Of a stretch of 64,000 nucleotides of DNA, positions 55,031 to 64,000 are shown piece by piece. Location: positions 5,468,001-5,532,000 of the forward strand of contig NZ_CP036267.1 of the NCBI RefSeq assembly GCF_007744255.1. The letters run 5' to 3'. The notes under the pieces were generated by a model. That model did not search any database. It saw nothing but the letters and a program-made list of their open reading frames with translations, and was not told the DNA's origin. The stretch's first letter is position 1. Every line of letters begins with the position of its first letter. Made by a program: the position numbers and the translations under genes. The DNA comes from Thalassoglobus polymorphus. GTDB taxonomy: Bacteria; Planctomycetota; Planctomycetia; Planctomycetales; Planctomycetaceae.

Positions 55031-56278
55031 TTGTTGTTCAGATTTTCCACGGACACAAAAAACGCGAAAGTGTTTCAGCATGAAATCGAAGACGCTGTGA
55101 CAAATCACGTAAAAACCGGTCTCGAACGATTCATTAAAGACCCGCCATCGGAACTCAACGAGGCCCGACTCGGGTTGTTGATGAATCAGGCATCGATCGA
55201 CCCTCAGTACCGCTACGCCTGTGACCGAATCGCAGAACGTTTTCCAGGGCAACTTGTCGCACTCTTCTCTCCTCAGCATGGTTTCTGGGGCGAAGAACAA
55301 GCGAACATGATTGAATCGGACCATAGCCTTTCTGGCCCTCTCAACATTCCAGTTCACAGCTTGTATTCAGAAACGCGACGCCCCACGAAGGAAATGCTGG
55401 CTGAGATCGATTTCCTCATCGTCGATCTGCAGGACGTCGGGACGCGTGTGTACACATTCATCTGGACACTATTGGAGTGCATGAAAGCCTGTGCTGAGCA
55501 TGGCGTCCATGTTCTCGTTCTTGATCGACCGAATCCACTGGGCGGAGAAATTGCTGAAGGCCCGATGCTTCAATCGGAATACGTCAGCTTTGTTGGCGGG
55601 GCAGAAATCCCGCTGCGACATGGCCTCACAATTGGCGAGTTTGCGAAGTGGATGAACAAGTCCAAATCCATCAACGCGGAACTGACCATCGTTCCGATGC
55701 AAGGCTGGAATCGGTCCATGTTCTTTCAGGAAACAAACTTGCCATGGGCGGTTCCTTCACCAAACATGCCACGGCTGGAAACTGCAATTGTCTACCCGGG
55801 GCAGGTTCTCCTCGAAGGCACAAACCTCTCTGAAGGACGCGGAACAACGCAGCCATTCGAACTCTGTGGAGCCCCTTGGCTCAACGCCGAAGAGTTCTGC
55901 CAAGAAGTCAGCCGTATCGAGCATCCCGGTTTCGTATTGCGACCGATTCGATTTCGCCCGACGTTCGACAAATGGAAAGACCAGGCCTGCGAGGGCGTGT
56001 CGATCCACGTCACCGACCCGCAAGCAGCGAGGTCGGTAATGCTCACTGTCTCAATCATTGAAGCAGCCTGCCGACTGGCCCCCAACGATTTCCAATGGCT
56101 TGCTCCCCCCTATGAATACGAAACTGTTCTCCCCCCCATCGACATCCTCTTCGGTAACAGCGATCTGCGAACAGAGTTGAAATCAGCCAAAAGACTCGAT
56201 GAGCCAGCGTTGAACAACTTAGTCGAACTCGACACAGCAGCCTGGTGGAACAGCGTCTCTGAAAGCCTGCTTTACTAG
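55031..56278 (+). CDS. Second DUF1343 (NamZ-like) protein, no signal peptide
   Basis: Paralogue of the upstream protein with the same motifs (GLLMNQASIDP, ALFSPQHGFWGEE, IVDLQDVGTRVYTFIWTL, VLDRPNPLGGEIAEGPML, RHGLTIGEFAKWMN, WAVPSPNMPRLETAIVYPGQVLLEG). It starts 24 bases after the first copy and has no hydrophobic N-terminus, so it should be cytoplasmic. Start codon is uncertain: TTG here, or GTG codons at 55070 or 55097. Position suggests it cuts intracellular disaccharides, or is a diverged partner. Confidence 0.88.
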   Translation: MLFRFSTDTKNAKVFQHEIEDAVTNHVKTGLERFIKDPPSELNEARLGLLMNQASIDPQYRYACDRIAERFPGQLVALFSPQHGFWGEEQANMIESDHSLSGPLNIPVHSLYSETRRPTKEMLAEIDFLIVDLQDVGTRVYTFIWTLLECMKACAEHGVHVLVLDRPNPLGGEIAEGPMLQSEYVSFVGGAEIPLRHGLTIGEFAKWMNKSKSINAELTIVPMQGWNRSMFFQETNLPWAVPSPNMPRLETAIVYPGQVLLEGTNLSEGRGTTQPFELCGAPWLNAEEFCQEVSRIEHPGFVLRPIRFRPTFDKWKDQACEGVSIHVTDPQAARSVMLTVSIIEAACRLAPNDFQWLAPPYEYETVLPPIDILFGNSDLRTELKSAKRLDEPALNNLVELDTAAWWNSVSESLLY

Positions 56279-56395
56279 AGCATTCGTCGAATGAACATGC
56301 ACGACCTGCCTCGTGGAGATGAGTGATTTATCACATAAAAAGCTCTCTTTACAGACACCAGAAACACGAAACCGTTCTACAACTTGCTGCTGACC

Positions 56396-56953
56396 ATGAC
56401 TCGTAAAAAACGAAAACCAATACCGCCAAGCGATCCGGTGCACACAGATTCGGTGCACACTGGGCCCAGTGCAAAATTGAAAGCGACTGCTTTTCATGAA
56501 GCTGGTCACGCAGTCATGGCAATGTTACTCGGACGACCGGTCGAAAAAGTCACGATTGCTCCCGGCCAAATGCAGAGCGGATTGAGTCGACTGGGGGCAT
56601 GCAAGATGCAAAAAGGAATGCGAAAACCTTCCAGAGATCCACTGGAGGACGAAGTTCTGATTCTCTTGTCCGGGATGGTTGCTGAAAGCCGAGTGACAGG
56701 GCGCTATTGCCAATTGGGAGCTTCTCAGGACCTTCACCTCGTCAAAAGTCTCCTCTCGGAAAACCGTGCCACAAACGAACGTCAATTGCAGAGACTTGCA
56801 CGACGCATGATTGACAAAACTGAAAATCTACTCAGCCGCGCCGAGCCGACTCAGGCCATTGAACTAATCGCTAACGAGTTACTGAAAAATGAAACGATTA
56901 GTGGGAGAGCCGTCCGGCATCTCTTTGAAATCTCAAAACAGTCGCATTCGTAA
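56396..56953 (+). CDS. Stand-alone M41-like zinc protease domain
   Basis: HEAGH at residues 34-38 is the zinc site of the FtsH-type peptidase family M41. LLSGMVAESRVTG and GASQDL at 108-113 follow as in FtsH (third zinc ligand Asp112). But no AAA ATPase domain and no membrane segment are present; 185 aa in all. Such detached M41 domains occur in planctomycetes. Start at the ATG before TRKKRKP; an earlier TTG adds four residues. Substrate unknown. Confidence 0.85.
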   Translation: MTRKKRKPIPPSDPVHTDSVHTGPSAKLKATAFHEAGHAVMAMLLGRPVEKVTIAPGQMQSGLSRLGACKMQKGMRKPSRDPLEDEVLILLSGMVAESRVTGRYCQLGASQDLHLVKSLLSENRATNERQLQRLARRMIDKTENLLSRAEPTQAIELIANELLKNETISGRAVRHLFEISKQSHS

Positions 56954-57443
56954 CTGATCTTCGACTGTATTGGCATTTTTTCAATCAGTGTTTGAGTTCC
57001 TCAATTGCCGAGCAGTCGATGAAACCATGAAAGTGACGTTCACGGACGCAATGACGAATCTCTGCCCACTTCTGTGCATCAGCGTTCCGCCCGTCGCCCA
57101 CTTGGAGTTCAGACTGAAACTCAAAGCACAAATAGCCTGAACATCTGACAACAAGTGATCATCTGGGCGCTTCACTTTTATTCCGTCAAAATCTTTTTGT
57201 CGAGCGCCACGTTTTCTGTCCGATGCCTACTCGGATTTATTACGGTTGTGTTTGACTGTGCTTTTTCATCAAACTAATGTGAATTGATGCCAATTGCGTC
57301 TTTTTTTTATTTTGACCGCCTTAAGGCCTGCCGTATATCGCCTGCATAAAAGGCAGGCTTTGTCATTCTGAGTGAGTTGAAAGAGCGAAGCAAACTGGCA
57401 CGTTCTCAGCCGGGAAGAGCGTGAAGTTGAATAGGTTTTGGGC
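56954..57443. other. Intergenic gap with hairpin and possible gene remnant
   Basis: On the minus strand a frame at about 56985-57158 reads VGDGRNADAQKWAEIRHCVR ... IDCSAIEELKH and ends with a stop; it looks protein-like but lacks a start, so a remnant or very small protein is possible. A stem gcctgc ataaaa ggcaggc (57340-57358) lies before the kinase gene, with a T-run upstream (57300-57308). Confidence 0.35.
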
Positions 57444-60400
57444 ATGAGTAAGAACGCAAACAATCAAAGTGTGGTTGTGAATCAGCTGATCGCTGAATAC
57501 ATGAGACGCACCGATGCCGGCGAAAAACTTGACACTACGCAGTTTATCGCTGCACATCCGGAGCATGCGGAAGAACTGAATCGCCACTTTGAGAACGTAA
57601 ATCTGCTGGATGGCCTGAAACGGACCGACACAAATGAGGTGGACGAGACACTCGTCAAACCGGCTGAAGATCTTGACAATTCGAACGATGACCCAACCGC
57701 CCAGACCGTCGTCCGAGGAATGGCCGATTCGGAAACCTCGGTGACTCGGGACCACCAGCGACTGAATTCAGGCTCAACGACGAACATTGAAATCCCGGAA
57801 ACCTTCGGTCGTTACGCGATTCAAAAAGTTCTTGGGCAGGGAGCGATGGGGGCGGTCTACCTCGCCAAAGACACACAGCTAGATCGTGACGTCGCCCTCA
57901 AGATCCCGAAGTTCGGCGACGGCAGTGGCGTTGATGACAAAGAACTCCTTGAACGGTTCTACCGAGAAGCACGTGCCTCTGCGACGATCCGCAGTCCGAA
58001 TATCTGCCCGGTTTATGATGTCGGTGAAATTGAAGGGCAACACTACATCACGATGGCCTATATTGAAGGCCGCCCGCTGAAAGACTTCACCAAATCGAAG
58101 AAGTCACATTCAGAAAAACAGATCATCACGACCATACGCAAGTTGGCAGTCGGCTTAGAACAGGCACACGCCATCGGTGTCATTCATCGAGATTTGAAAC
58201 CTGCAAATATTATGGTCGACAAGAAGGGCGAGCCGGTCGTCATGGACTTCGGCCTCGCCCGCCGGAGCGATAGTGATGATGTGCAGGTGACGCAGAGCGG
58301 AGCAATTCTCGGCACGCCAGCGTACATGGCTCCCGAGCAAGTTGCCGGCGATCAGTCAGCGATCAACCATCAGGTCGATATCTACGCTCTCGGCATTATC
58401 ATGTATGAGTTGATCACTGGCGAGATGCCATTTAAAGGGAATCTGATGGCGCTACTGCAACAGATCTCTCTCAACAATCCGAAAAAACCATCGGAGTTTC
58501 GCAAAGATCTCGATCCAAGATTGGAGACCATCTGCCTGAAAATGATGGCAGGCGATCAATCAAAACGCTATCAGTCGATGAATGACGTCGCTGCCGACCT
58601 GCAAGATGTACTGAGGCACCCCAATAGAAAACAGAAGAAAGACGCAACGAAGAATACCGGCCCCAAACCAAACGCAATTCCGACTTCACACGAAGAATCC
58701 AATCCGGCTTTAGTGACAGTTGAACACCCCAAGTCTTACGCTGAGCAACTACGAGAAAAGAAGAGCAAGACAGCGAAGGCAGCGAAGAAGTCAAATTCGC
58801 CAAACAAGGCGGGACCGAGATCAAAAAAGAAAGCTTCTGAAAATTTCGGTCCACCGAAGAAGTTTCTCATCGCTGGCGGCTTGGGTGGGTTACTACTCCT
58901 GCTCGGCATCGTCTTCATCGTTCGCGTTGGTAAGTACGACGTGCAGATTACGCTGGACGATCCGGAAATCACGCTCAGCGTCGATGACGAGGTCCTGAAC
59001 ATCAAAGATGGACAAGATCTCTACAAGCTCTCTGCAGGTGAGCACAAACTTAAACTGCAGAAGGAAGGTCTAACAGCTCACATCGAAGAGTTCACCGTCA
59101 CCAAAGACGGCGAAACGGCCATCCGAGCTGTCGTAGTCAACGGCAAACTCGACGCATTGTTGAACGGTGAAAACGCTTCAGGTAACGAGCATGTAGAAGG
59201 CCATATTAGTGCTGACTCTGTCACTGCAACCGAGAACTCAATTCCGACAAAGAACTCTGCATTGGAATTCGACGGCGATGGTGATTACATCTCAGTCAAT
59301 TCCGTGAATATCGAGCAGGGAAAACCATTTTGCATAGAATTTTGGATAAAACTGAATGACGACTTGCCAGAAGGTGCAAGTGGAACAATTACATCTGTCG
59401 GACCGTATAACAATACGGCATTTCGAACTTATCAGGACACCAATGTTTTCTATAGTAATTTCGCATTCCTGGAGATCGAAGAAGAGACAGAAACGTCACG
59501 TGCCATTGAATTTTCCAGGGTAAAACTCAATTCTCCTTCATGGACTCATATTGCATCTCAGATCGATGCCCAAGGTCGCTGCGTAACTTATGTAAATGGC
59601 AGAAAAACGCCCCCTTTAAGCTTGTCAAATGTTGAGTTTGAGCAGCTTGTCAAACTGGCACAGCCAATTGGATTCAAGAAGAATTTGACGATCGGTGCCA
59701 ACTATCATCTCGGCAGCTTTACGAAGTCCGGCAGCAAACATCCGCTTAGTTTCTTCAAGGGATCGATGCGTGCTTTCCGTATGACTTCAGGTGTGAAGTA
59801 CACAGAGAATTTCATCCCGGCAGATGAGTTCAAAAAAGAAACTCAGACGAAGGTGCTCTACCTCTTTAACAAAGGTTCAGGCACCACCCTCGAAGACGCC
59901 TCCGGCAACGGGCACGATGGCAAGATCATCGGAGCGAAGTGGGTTGCACTGGAGATGGATTCGTCTCAGCAGAGGTCGTTCTCTTTGAGTACAGATCTGG
60001 AAATCTTGAAATCCGAGAACATGAATTGGGAATTCAAAGATGAAGTGCTGAAAGGACACGGCACAGCGACAAAAAAAACCCACAAATGGGTGGCAGCAGA
60101 GTTCACGAATGAGATTCATGGAGACTACGACATCGATTTTGAGTTCAAGCAATCAGCTTTCTATCCCATTCAAGTTGATTTTCCACTCGGAGACAATCAG
60201 GCGATTCGTGTCCATATCGGAGGACAAGGCAGTGCATTGATGAAAATCGATGGGAAGGAAGACCGTGACGCTGCAGAAGAATTCCGTAATGACGATGCGA
60301 AACTTAAATATGGTAAGTGGCAACAATTGTCGGGGAAAATTCGCCATAAGGGAGAGAACGTTGAAATTGATGTCACGTTAGATGGAGTTCACGTTGGTCG

Positions 60401-61478
60401 ATTCGCCGGAGCTCGATCACGAATCTCGCTACCGCATTGGAATACCGTTCGCCCGACCACAGTTAAATTCTCAGGGTATGGCGATCTTTCAAAAGCTCAA
60501 ATTGAAGTGAGGGGGGAAGTAAGACTCCAACCTTCATTAAACACAACAACTGACGCGTCAAGCCATTCAAAGGCCCCTTCCATCGCTCTTTCACCTTTCA
60601 ACGAAGCAAAGGCGAAAGCTCATCAGAAAGCATGGTCAGAACACCTTGGGGTCCCTATCGAGAGAAAAGTTGATCTTCCCGGAGGAGAGAAAATCACCTT
60701 TGTACTCATCCCGCCGGGTGAGTTTGAAATGGGCAGCCATCAACACGAGCAATCGATGTTTCTTAACGCGATTCGAGGTGAATGGAACGCTGAAAGAACT
60801 CCTGCCGAGATTCCGCGACACAAAGTTCAGATCTCGAATCCATTTTATCTTAGTAAACAGGAAGTGACTCAGGGAGAATGGTTGTCAGTGCTGGAGGACA
60901 ATCCATCTGTCTATGCGAATTCGAAGGAGCATCCAGTGAATCAGGTGACCTGGAATGAAGCGAAGGAATTCGTCAATGCGATGAATTCAAAAGCTGATCT
61001 GCAGGGGCTGACGATTCGACTTCCGACTGAAGCAGAGTGGGAATATGCCTGCAAGGCAGGGGACCCGCGGTCCAACTATCCTCCAGAAGAACTGGAGGAA
61101 TATGCCTGGTTCAATTTAAACTCGAAAGGCAACCTGCAGAAAGGTGGAGAGCGAACACCGAACGCTTTCGGACTTCATGATATGCTAGGAAACGTCTGGG
61201 AATGGTGTGCTGACAGCTATCATCCTGACTTCTACCGGAAGTCTTCCAGAGTAGATCCAGTCTCGCTCGAAGCTGGGGAGGATCGCGTCTTGCGAGGCGG
61301 AGCAATGACTCACGGATATATCCATTGCCGCCCAACATACCGAAACCACGATCTTCCGGATAAAAAAAGCTTTCACTTCGGTGTGAGACTGGCAGCCACA
61401 ATTTCTTCCAGTTCGCTCCCGCTTAAAAAAGCGACTCCCGGACTCGACATCTCTCAATCAGATGGCTCCTCAGACTGA
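57444..61478 (+). CDS. Giant Ser/Thr kinase with LamG, DUF1080-like and FGE-type domains
   Basis: About 1344 aa in one chain. Hanks kinase with the GQGAMG loop near 131, HRDLKPAN near 248-255, DFGLAR and GTPAYMAPEQ. A Lys-rich linker leads to one membrane helix (LIAGGLGGLLLLLGIVFIV) near residues 473-491. Outside lie a PEGA-like turn (GEHKLKLQKEGL), a LamG-type lectin domain (LEFDGDGDYISVNSV, EFWIKLNDDL), a DUF1080-like region (HGDYDIDFEFKQSA) and a C-terminal formylglycine-generating/sulfatase-modifying domain (FVLIPPGEFEMGS, LSKQEVTQGEW, RLPTEAEWEYACKAG, GLHDMLGNVWEWC, RGGA). It links extracellular ligand or sulfatase-type chemistry to cytoplasmic phosphorylation. ATG chosen over TTG two codons up. 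Confidence 0.93.
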   Translation: MSKNANNQSVVVNQLIAEYMRRTDAGEKLDTTQFIAAHPEHAEELNRHFENVNLLDGLKRTDTNEVDETLVKPAEDLDNSNDDPTAQTVVRGMADSETSVTRDHQRLNSGSTTNIEIPETFGRYAIQKVLGQGAMGAVYLAKDTQLDRDVALKIPKFGDGSGVDDKELLERFYREARASATIRSPNICPVYDVGEIEGQHYITMAYIEGRPLKDFTKSKKSHSEKQIITTIRKLAVGLEQAHAIGVIHRDLKPANIMVDKKGEPVVMDFGLARRSDSDDVQVTQSGAILGTPAYMAPEQVAGDQSAINHQVDIYALGIIMYELITGEMPFKGNLMALLQQISLNNPKKPSEFRKDLDPRLETICLKMMAGDQSKRYQSMNDVAADLQDVLRHPNRKQKKDATKNTGPKPNAIPTSHEESNPALVTVEHPKSYAEQLREKKSKTAKAAKKSNSPNKAGPRSKKKASENFGPPKKFLIAGGLGGLLLLLGIVFIVRVGKYDVQITLDDPEITLSVDDEVLNIKDGQDLYKLSAGEHKLKLQKEGLTAHIEEFTVTKDGETAIRAVVVNGKLDALLNGENASGNEHVEGHISADSVTATENSIPTKNSALEFDGDGDYISVNSVNIEQGKPFCIEFWIKLNDDLPEGASGTITSVGPYNNTAFRTYQDTNVFYSNFAFLEIEEETETSRAIEFSRVKLNSPSWTHIASQIDAQGRCVTYVNGRKTPPLSLSNVEFEQLVKLAQPIGFKKNLTIGANYHLGSFTKSGSKHPLSFFKGSMRAFRMTSGVKYTENFIPADEFKKETQTKVLYLFNKGSGTTLEDASGNGHDGKIIGAKWVALEMDSSQQRSFSLSTDLEILKSENMNWEFKDEVLKGHGTATKKTHKWVAAEFTNEIHGDYDIDFEFKQSAFYPIQVDFPLGDNQAIRVHIGGQGSALMKIDGKEDRDAAEEFRNDDAKLKYGKWQQLSGKIRHKGENVEIDVTLDGVHVGRFAGARSRISLPHWNTVRPTTVKFSGYGDLSKAQIEVRGEVRLQPSLNTTTDASSHSKAPSIALSPFNEAKAKAHQKAWSEHLGVPIERKVDLPGGEKITFVLIPPGEFEMGSHQHEQSMFLNAIRGEWNAERTPAEIPRHKVQISNPFYLSKQEVTQGEWLSVLEDNPSVYANSKEHPVNQVTWNEAKEFVNAMNSKADLQGLTIRLPTEAEWEYACKAGDPRSNYPPEELEEYAWFNLNSKGNLQKGGERTPNAFGLHDMLGNVWEWCADSYHPDFYRKSSRVDPVSLEAGEDRVLRGGAMTHGYIHCRPTYRNHDLPDKKSFHFGVRLAATISSSSLPLKKATPGLDISQSDGSSD

Positions 61479-61587
61479 AAGTCGCCCTGATATTGCAGTT
61501 GCTCCGTTTACGAGTTCAGATGCAAAGCAGCATCAGCCAACGTGGGCGGAGCATCTTGGTAAACGCAAGTTCAACGGCAATCAGTGA
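61462..61587 (+). pseudogene. Remnant of a second FGE-domain linker
   Basis: A 41-codon frame, shifted by one from the kinase, reads APFTSSDAKQHQPTWAEHLG; this copies the linker just before the FGE domain of the kinase (SPFNEAKAKAHQKAWSEHLG). It stops 19 codons later without any FGE domain, so a second, tandem gene was probably lost. Alternatively it is a small coupled ORF. Confidence 0.55.
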
Positions 61588-61721
61588 TGGGAAAGACCGC
61601 ACCGGATGATGCCAAGAATCCGCGACCACTGTTCAAAGATGCTCGAAAAACGGCGGATCTTGGAAACGGTATCTTTGAACCGTATGCTCGGCGACGTAAG
61701 TCTAGTGATAGAAAAGAGAAA

Positions 61722-61747
61722 GCCGTTTTGCGAGCTCGCAAAACGGC
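61722..61747 (-). terminator. Perfect 26-base palindromic terminator
   Basis: Arms gccgttttgcgag and ctcgcaaaacggc are perfectly complementary, with the loop drawn from the centre. On the minus strand the stem is followed by ctttctcttttct, a T-rich tract. It lies just after tRNA-Pro in transcription order and should end that transcript. Confidence 0.75.
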
Positions 61748-61763
61748 CTCATATCCAGTTGAG

Positions 61764-62222
<459 letters not shown>

Positions 62223-63227
62223 TTATGCAGACCGCGCGAGAATCAATTTTGAGGATTCGGCATTGTAAATTCGGTCGAGAATTTCTTTTCCGGAAAGCGT
62301 AGCATGGACAGCGATTTTTTCATGCACCACTTGTGCGACGGACGACCAGAGTCGTTTGGCAGGCATGGTTGAGGTGTAGTGATCGTAGTTTGTGTAGCTA
62401 TCGAGCGTGTTTTTGACACGATGATAATTTTCGTGTGATACCTGCATCGGCTTTGCGTTCTCGGACTTTTTAAAGACTGTCCGAACATGCACGGATTTGC
62501 CTACCAGATCTGTCCTGACAACTTCGAATCCTGCTCGCCTTCCGAGGTTTTCCATTGTGTCTGGATTGAAATTGAAGATATGTGCGAAGTGCCAGCGGTT
62601 ACAGGGGGTGTGGTACTTGCTTTCAACATTCGGGACTTCGACGATTAAGTGACCTCCTTTTTTCAGACCTTTCCAGATTCCCTGAAAAACACTGAGTGGA
62701 TCACGAAGGTGTTCGACGACATGGTTCGCAGTCACAACATCGAAGCTGTCTGGTTCGAACATTGATTCGTCGAACGGACCAATCTTTACGTCGATGCCAT
62801 ATTCTTGAACGGAGAAGCCTCCGTAGCCTTCGTCGGGTTCAATCCCGGAAGCTGCGAATCCTTTTGATTTCAGCAAGTAGACGAACTCTCCGCCCCCGGA
62901 ACCGATATCAAGAACTCGCTGACCGGGCTTTGCAAACTCTTCGATGAGGGGGAGCCGCATCAGTGCCCGTTTTCCAGCTCGATAAATGTGTTTCCGCTTC
63001 GGTTGAACGACCCCTTTGTACTTGAGTCGGTATTCTTTAGCGTAGTATTCCGCCACTTCTTCAGCAGTAGGTATGGGAGAAATAAAGACGAGTCCACAAC
63101 CTGTGCAAACAACCGTGTGTAAGTCTTCCCCAGCTCGGCCACGTGTTGCCAACGTTTGGTGCTCATCCGACGAGCACAGCGGACACGTTACGGAAGTGTT
63201 TGTTGCGATTGAGGTTATGTCGCTCAT
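62223..63227 (-). CDS. Class I SAM methyltransferase with N-terminal zinc ribbon
   Basis: 334 aa. Zinc ribbon C15xxC18 ... C41xxC44 (CPLCSSDEH, CTGCGLVF) then a Rossmann methyltransferase with motif I VLDIGSGGGEF at 105-115, FDVVTANHVVEHLRDP and GGHLIVEVPNVES. This ribbon-plus-Methyltransf type is common in polysaccharide or natural-product clusters; likely O- or C-methylation of a nucleotide-sugar or glycan. Substrate unknown. Confidence 0.9.
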   Translation of the reverse strand: MSDITSIATNTSVTCPLCSSDEHQTLATRGRAGEDLHTVVCTGCGLVFISPIPTAEEVAEYYAKEYRLKYKGVVQPKRKHIYRAGKRALMRLPLIEEFAKPGQRVLDIGSGGGEFVYLLKSKGFAASGIEPDEGYGGFSVQEYGIDVKIGPFDESMFEPDSFDVVTANHVVEHLRDPLSVFQGIWKGLKKGGHLIVEVPNVESKYHTPCNRWHFAHIFNFNPDTMENLGRRAGFEVVRTDLVGKSVHVRTVFKKSENAKPMQVSHENYHRVKNTLDSYTNYDHYTSTMPAKRLWSSVAQVVHEKIAVHATLSGKEILDRIYNAESSKLILARSA

Positions 63228-63663
63228 GTCTCGGCATCCATGCCTGAAGTTCGAAGTGATTGAGAGGGCAGTCGTTGCCTGGCTCAGAACCAGATCGACA
63301 GTTTTTATCGTAATTTCTTTCTCCGCTGCAAGATGAATCAGTATCTCTGGAGCACTTTTTTCACATCGCCTTTTATCGGAATCACTTCACACTGAAGCGA
63401 TTGGTCCAAATGGAGACCGACGAACATGTCTCCAAACTTATTTGAACACCCCATAATAATGTTGCATAGCGTGCATCATGCGTACTGGGTACTCAAGCTG
63501 AATGCTCAAGGCTGATCGCAAAGACGAGTTCGAAACCTGAACTCACCTGCAAGTCGACTCAACAAACTTCCTATTGATTATGGAAGCTGAGCGTTTCAGC
63601 CTCATCTTGACCTGAAAAGGAGAATTCGATTAGAAGGCTGACTCGTGATTTCGCACCCACACC
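63228..63663. other. Intergenic gap, divergent promoters
   Basis: About 440 bases between divergent genes. No motif can be assigned. Confidence 0.4.
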
Positions 63664-64000
63664 ATGCCGAGAGAGTCGACCGTGAATTCATCAACCTACA
63701 ATTCTGTGTTTGACGATTGTTTCCATTCCATCCTCAGCGCGGTGGAAAGTGCAAACGTTTCGAATCGTCCGTTTCCACACTTTCTGTTCCAGAACATTCT
63801 TCCAGAGTCAGTGTATTTTCGACTCCTCGAAACATTCCCTCCTATTGAAAACTACTCTGAGTTAGGCAAATACGCAGGGACTGAAGGGCAAACTCGCTAT
63901 CGTTGCAGCTTAACGCAAGAAGGGCTTCAGGGAATGGACTCTGAAAGTCAGGCGACATGGAAAGCCGTTCGAGACGCACTCGGACATCCGACAGTCAAAG
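63664..64000 (+). CDS. N-terminal part of a probable 2OG-Fe(II) oxygenase, cut by window
   Basis: 112 codons are visible. After a short leader (PRESTVNSSTYNSVFDDCFHS) comes RPFPHFLFQNILPESVYFRLLETFP, the standard opening of a prolyl-4-hydroxylase-like 2OG-Fe(II) oxygenase. The metal-binding HxD and Arg lie beyond the edge, so the family is probable rather than sure. Confidence 0.6.
   Translation, partial: MPRESTVNSSTYNSVFDDCFHSILSAVESANVSNRPFPHFLFQNILPESVYFRLLETFPPIENYSELGKYAGTEGQTRYRCSLTQEGLQGMDSESQATWKAVRDALGHPTVK

Overview
The window reads as a stretch of chromosome from a planctomycete (phylum Planctomycetota, order Planctomycetales-like). This rests on the families seen: a PSCyt1/DUF1549/DUF1553 cytochrome protein followed by a DUF1501 protein, a second DUF1501 protein, a giant PVC-type dehydrogenase with HEAT repeats and a C-terminal haem domain, two DUF1080 proteins, very long Ser/Thr kinases fused to WD40 or LamG/sulfatase-modifying domains, and long non-coding gaps between mostly single genes. 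Genus cannot be fixed from the sequence alone.

Layout. 1-4.6 kb: a truncated secreted beta-helix protein, then an island-like stretch with two diverged copies of a roughly 220-bp repeat (apparently relics of a phage protease gene), an orphan 183-aa protein and a KAP-type P-loop NTPase. 4.6-10.6 kb: an O-acetyltransferase, a squalene/phytoene synthase, a secreted esterase, the overlapping pair shikimate kinase-prepilin peptidase, and an orphan ParA. 10.7-24.8 kb: PVC dehydrogenase, polytopic membrane protein, SmpB, glycosyltransferase 2, DUF1080, family 4 uracil-DNA glycosylase, a sodium/solute symporter and two proteins of unknown role. 25-28 kb: a kinase-WD40 receptor. 29.6-35.7 kb: the PSCyt1/DUF1549/DUF1553 plus DUF1501 pair, a cold-shock/DUF1294 fusion, a TauE exporter and a small membrane protein. 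36-47 kb: CsrA, DUF1080, FabZ-like dehydratase, a HAD-fold protein lacking its nucleophile, DUF1501, a serine beta-lactamase-fold hydrolase, esterase and sialidase. 47-49.7 kb: a small polymorphic-toxin/immunity remnant lying between two copies of a 320-bp mobile element with inverted GTAG-palindrome (REP-like) ends. 49.8-56.3 kb: an AhpD-like protein and a divergent amino-sugar salvage locus. 56.4-64 kb: a stand-alone M41-like protease, a giant kinase-LamG-FGE protein with a duplicated tail fragment, tRNA-Pro(GGG) with terminator, a methyltransferase and the start of a probable 2OG-Fe(II) oxygenase.

The most coherent system is the locus from the BadF-type sugar kinase to the second DUF1343 gene. 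Two NamZ-like exo-muramidases, a sodium symporter, a MurK-like kinase and MurQ make a complete predicted route from outside muropeptide sugar to intracellular GlcNAc-6-phosphate. The most interesting mobile DNA is the pair of REP-ended elements flanking the toxin/immunity remnant; one of them cuts into the toxin reading frame. A second family of short dispersed repeats, built around an AGAGCA...TGCTCT hairpin and a TTGTCGTGCCCGTGAA-like core, occupies many intergenic gaps and would explain much of the non-coding DNA.
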